Assembly: GCA_903875135.1 (NCBI GenBank)
Contig: CAIQUZ010000022.1
Coordinates: forward strand, 1-36,141
Length of the DNA stretch: 36,141 nt
DNA from: an uncultured beta proteobacterium
Lineage (GTDB): Bacteria > Pseudomonadota > Gammaproteobacteria > Burkholderiales > Burkholderiaceae
Direction: 5' to 3'
A program made the translations under genes and the position numbers. The notes beneath the pieces are model-generated. The model was not told the DNA's origin, made no database searches, and worked only from the letters and a program-made list of their open reading frames with translations. This document shows positions 34,293 to 36,141 of the stretch, piece by piece. Each line of letters starts with the position of its first letter. Position 1 is the first letter of the stretch.

Positions 34293-35546
34293 ATGAGATC
34301 TCTTCCAGCAAACCCAGATTTAATCGATTCAAAAACGGCCGCTAAACGACTTTTAATCGCCTTACTGCTCATGATGATGGGAACGAGTTCCATGTATGCC
34401 GTTGCGGTGTTCTTGCCTGCGGTTCAAGCTGAATTCGGCGTTAGTCGCTCGACCGTGTCTCTACCTTATACATTCATGATGGTGGGATTAGGTTTAGGTA
34501 GCATCCTGATGGGTAAGGTAGCTGATCGCTTTGGCGTGGCGACAGCCTTAATGTTAGGCGCAATCAGTGTGGGGCTTGGCTACATCATATCGGGACTGGC
34601 GCCAAACATCCTCATCTTTGGCATATCTCACGGGTTGTTACTCGGGTTTTTTGGCGCCTCTGCAATTTTTGCCCCACTGATGGCTGATACCTCTATGTGG
34701 TGGAATAAACACCGCGGAATTGCAGTTGGTATTTGTTCTAGTGGCAACTATTTAGCGGGAACCATCTGGCCACCGATCGTGCAGTGGGGCATCGAACAAT
34801 ATGGCTGGCGTACTACCTATATCGGGATGGGCATCATTTGTGGCAGCGCGATGTTTTTACTTGCTCTGTTGATGTTGCAACGCCCGCCTTTGAGTTTGCC
34901 TGCATCAACGGTGTCGGAAAAAGCGAGTAATCGTGAACGCCCTTTTGGCCTGCCGATCAATTTCGCACAACTGCTTTTATGTATCGCTGGTGTTGGCTGC
35001 TGCGTAGCCATGTCGATGCCACAAGTGCATATCGTGGCCTATTGCAGCGACCTTGGCTTTAACCCTGCACGTGGTGCAGAGATGCTTTCTGTCATGCTGG
35101 CCTTTGGGGTCGTGAGCCGCTTATTGTCCGGGTTTGTCTGTGATCGAATCGGAGGACTTAAAACACTCCTATTAGGATCGCTTTTGCAAGCTGTAGCACT
35201 ATTTTTATTCCTACCATTTAATAGCCTTATGTCTTTATATATCATCGCCGCCTTATTTGGACTCTTTCAAGGTGGCATTATTCCTGCCTATGCCATTATT
35301 GTTCGAGAACATTTTCCGATTCATGAGCTAAGTAAACGCGTAGGACTCTGTATTATGGCGACAATGCTGGGTATGGCGCTAGGTGGGTGGCTAACCGGTA
35401 AAGTATTCGATCTCACTGGCTCATATCACGCAGCCTTTATCAACGGCTTACTCTGGAATGCCATGAATGTATCTATCGTTCTTTACTTACTTTACAAACT
35501 CAAAACCCCACCAGCACCAACGCCACATTTAGCCATGTCTAGCTGA
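34293..35546 (+). CDS. Major facilitator superfamily transporter
   Basis: The protein (417 residues from the ATG at 34293) has 12 membrane helices and the MFS signature VADRFGVATALML. A TSSMYAVAVFLPAVQAEFGVSRS helix 1 region and DRIGGLKTLL in the second half follow. It resembles the uncharacterised monocarboxylate/oxalate-formate antiporter-like MFS group. The start is uncertain: an ATG at 34257 and a TTG at 34221 are also in frame, and none has a good ribosome-binding site. It is not closely similar to the MFS protein at 31899. Confidence 0.85.
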   Translation: MRSLPANPDLIDSKTAAKRLLIALLLMMMGTSSMYAVAVFLPAVQAEFGVSRSTVSLPYTFMMVGLGLGSILMGKVADRFGVATALMLGAISVGLGYIISGLAPNILIFGISHGLLLGFFGASAIFAPLMADTSMWWNKHRGIAVGICSSGNYLAGTIWPPIVQWGIEQYGWRTTYIGMGIICGSAMFLLALLMLQRPPLSLPASTVSEKASNRERPFGLPINFAQLLLCIAGVGCCVAMSMPQVHIVAYCSDLGFNPARGAEMLSVMLAFGVVSRLLSGFVCDRIGGLKTLLLGSLLQAVALFLFLPFNSLMSLYIIAALFGLFQGGIIPAYAIIVREHFPIHELSKRVGLCIMATMLGMALGGWLTGKVFDLTGSYHAAFINGLLWNAMNVSIVLYLLYKLKTPPAPTPHLAMSS

Positions 35547-35570
35547 AATTATTTCTCATCACTGATGAAC

Positions 35571-35858
35571 TCAAAATACCGAAGGATGGTTTTTTACCAG
35601 GTCCACCACTTGTTCCTCAAAACCCATCCATTGCCTGAGCAGATAAATCAATAGCATGACAATACAGAAAATCATCCAATCTCGCCTTTGCCTAGCTCTA
35701 CTTTGATGGCGTAATGTTTGAAGTTGTACACGCTGATGTTGACGCAATAATTGACGACGCAATCGATGGTTTTTTAATTTCAACTGCAGGAATTTTAAGT
35801 GGCATAAGTCGTTCTCTATAGACTGGAGTTTTGCTTGAGGTGGAGTCGTTCTTTTCAT
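35571..35858 (-). CDS. Hypothetical small protein with a basic helix and one membrane segment
   Basis: The 95-residue protein starts MKRTTPPQAKLQ, with GGGA about five bases upstream of the ATG. It has a long, very basic, Gln/Arg/Leu-rich helix (about 15-58) that could form a coiled coil. A membrane segment (MIFCIVMLLIYLL) and a short tail follow. I recognise no family. A TTG 16 codons upstream is an alternative start. The composition and ribosome-binding site make it plausible, but it could be a chance frame. Confidence 0.5.
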   Translation of the reverse strand: MKRTTPPQAKLQSIENDLCHLKFLQLKLKNHRLRRQLLRQHQRVQLQTLRHQSRARQRRDWMIFCIVMLLIYLLRQWMGFEEQVVDLVKNHPSVF

Positions 35859-35960
35859 CATTTCCCATAAATACCGTTCATTATGAAGAAGAAGGTCGAT
35901 CATCAATACTGATTGACTTGTCAGAAGCGTTTGAATTTTTTTGGTCCAACGCCGAAGGAC

Positions 35961-35992
35961 AAAAAAAGGGCCTAGTTTTCACTAGACCCTTT
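35961..35992 (-). terminator. Rho-independent terminator of tRNA-Arg
   Basis: On the minus strand AAAGGGTCTAGT-GAAA-ACTAGGCCCTTT forms a 12-bp stem with one wobble pair and a GAAA loop, followed by a T-run. It begins eight bases after the tRNA 3' end. Confidence 0.92.
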
Positions 35993-36000
35993 ATAATCGA

Positions 36001-36077
36001 TGGTGCGGCTGGCAGGAATTGAACCCACGACCCCTTGGTTCGTAGCCAAGTACTCTATCCAACTGAGCTACAGCCGC
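36001..36077 (-). tRNA. tRNA-Arg (anticodon ACG)
   Basis: The 77-nucleotide minus-strand sequence folds as a cloverleaf. The acceptor stem is GCGGCTG/CAGCCGC with an encoded CCA end. The D arm is GCTCAGTTGGATAGAGT. The anticodon arm is CTTGG-CTACGAA-CCAAG with anticodon ACG, read as ICG after deamination. The T arm is GTGGG-TTCAATT-CCTGC with two wobble pairs. Confidence 0.97.
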
Positions 36078-36087
36078 ACAGCCTAAT

Positions 36088-36096
36088 ATTATGCCA
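36088..36096 (-). promoter_or_regulatory. Extended -10 promoter element of tRNA-Arg
   Basis: The minus strand reads TGG-CATAAT, an extended -10 (TGn plus hexamer), ending ten bases before the tRNA 5' end. No clear -35 is present. Confidence 0.4.
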
Positions 36097-36141
36097 CAAA
36101 TCAACGCCAAAAACTACATTACTCCAACCGGACATCAAAGA

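Noticed and set aside
36001..36141. Integration site at tRNA-Arg
   Set aside because: tRNA-Arg genes are common attachment sites, but no integrase or direct repeat of the tRNA 3' end is seen in the window.
1..36141. CRISPR arrays, insertion sequences, prophage or defence genes
   Set aside because: No regularly spaced repeats, transposase, integrase, phage structural or restriction genes were found. The lone HigA-like gene is the only accessory-type element.

Overview
The window looks like a chromosomal segment of a betaproteobacterium of order Burkholderiales. Its moderate GC content, very tight packing and gene set (H-NS of the short Burkholderiales type, YaeQ, BamC next to DapA, a TctC/Bug receptor, the sucA-sucB-lpdA-zapE order) recall Polynucleobacter-like freshwater members of the Burkholderiaceae. 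That placement rests on family recognition and gene order, not on a search. I see no insertion sequence, prophage, CRISPR array or rRNA. Most of the window is ordinary core genome.

Layout. (1) 1-6537: the start of suhB faces left and diverges from a tight trmJ-cysE-mutS run. mutS meets a SlyD-like prolyl isomerase tail to tail, and that gene diverges from a JmjC-type ribosomal oxygenase. (2) 6538-7422: a small repeat-bearing lipoprotein with its own terminator, then a DUF3429 membrane protein. (3) 7397-18900, all leftward: sucA, sucB, lpdA and zapE (2-oxoglutarate dehydrogenase plus the ZapE ATPase), then rnm, trpS, a SAM methyltransferase, dapA and bamC. The likely terminator of this run lies inside the convergent DUF3429 gene. 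(4) 18901-20280: a 322-base gap with operator-like repeats, a DNA-binding protein with a degenerate receiver domain, and a convergent H-NS gene. (5) 20281-24432, leftward: a compact cbb3-like terminal oxidase operon of ccoN, ccoO, a one-haem cytochrome c, an SCO copper chaperone and an unassigned membrane protein. (6) 24640-29669: small convergent and divergent pairs: fadD, a CBS-pair protein, SemiSWEET, YaeQ, a Rieske ferredoxin, trhP (yegQ) and a lone HigA-type antitoxin. (7) 29807-36141: DUF3833 lipoprotein, DUF2878 membrane protein, TctC receptor and an MFS transporter; a secreted LprI/DUF3298 protein; a second MFS transporter; a small hypothetical membrane protein; and tRNA-Arg(ACG) with a strong terminator.

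Functionally the window joins central carbon metabolism (2-oxoglutarate dehydrogenase), respiration (cbb3-like oxidase and its copper delivery), cysteine, lysine and tryptophanyl-tRNA supply, tRNA and ribosome modification (TrmJ, TrhP, JmjC oxygenase), mismatch repair, outer-membrane assembly and uptake of organic acids and fatty acids.

The most interesting observations are: an N-terminal segment of the oxidase catalytic subunit that resembles the assembly protein CcoS fused to CcoN; a pseudo-receiver regulator beside sucA; a terminator encoded inside an opposing gene; several SD-less genes with a -10-like hexamer 6-7 bases before the ATG, suggesting leaderless transcription; and a lipoprotein built of 11-residue repeats. 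I found no clear-cut novel defence or mobile system.
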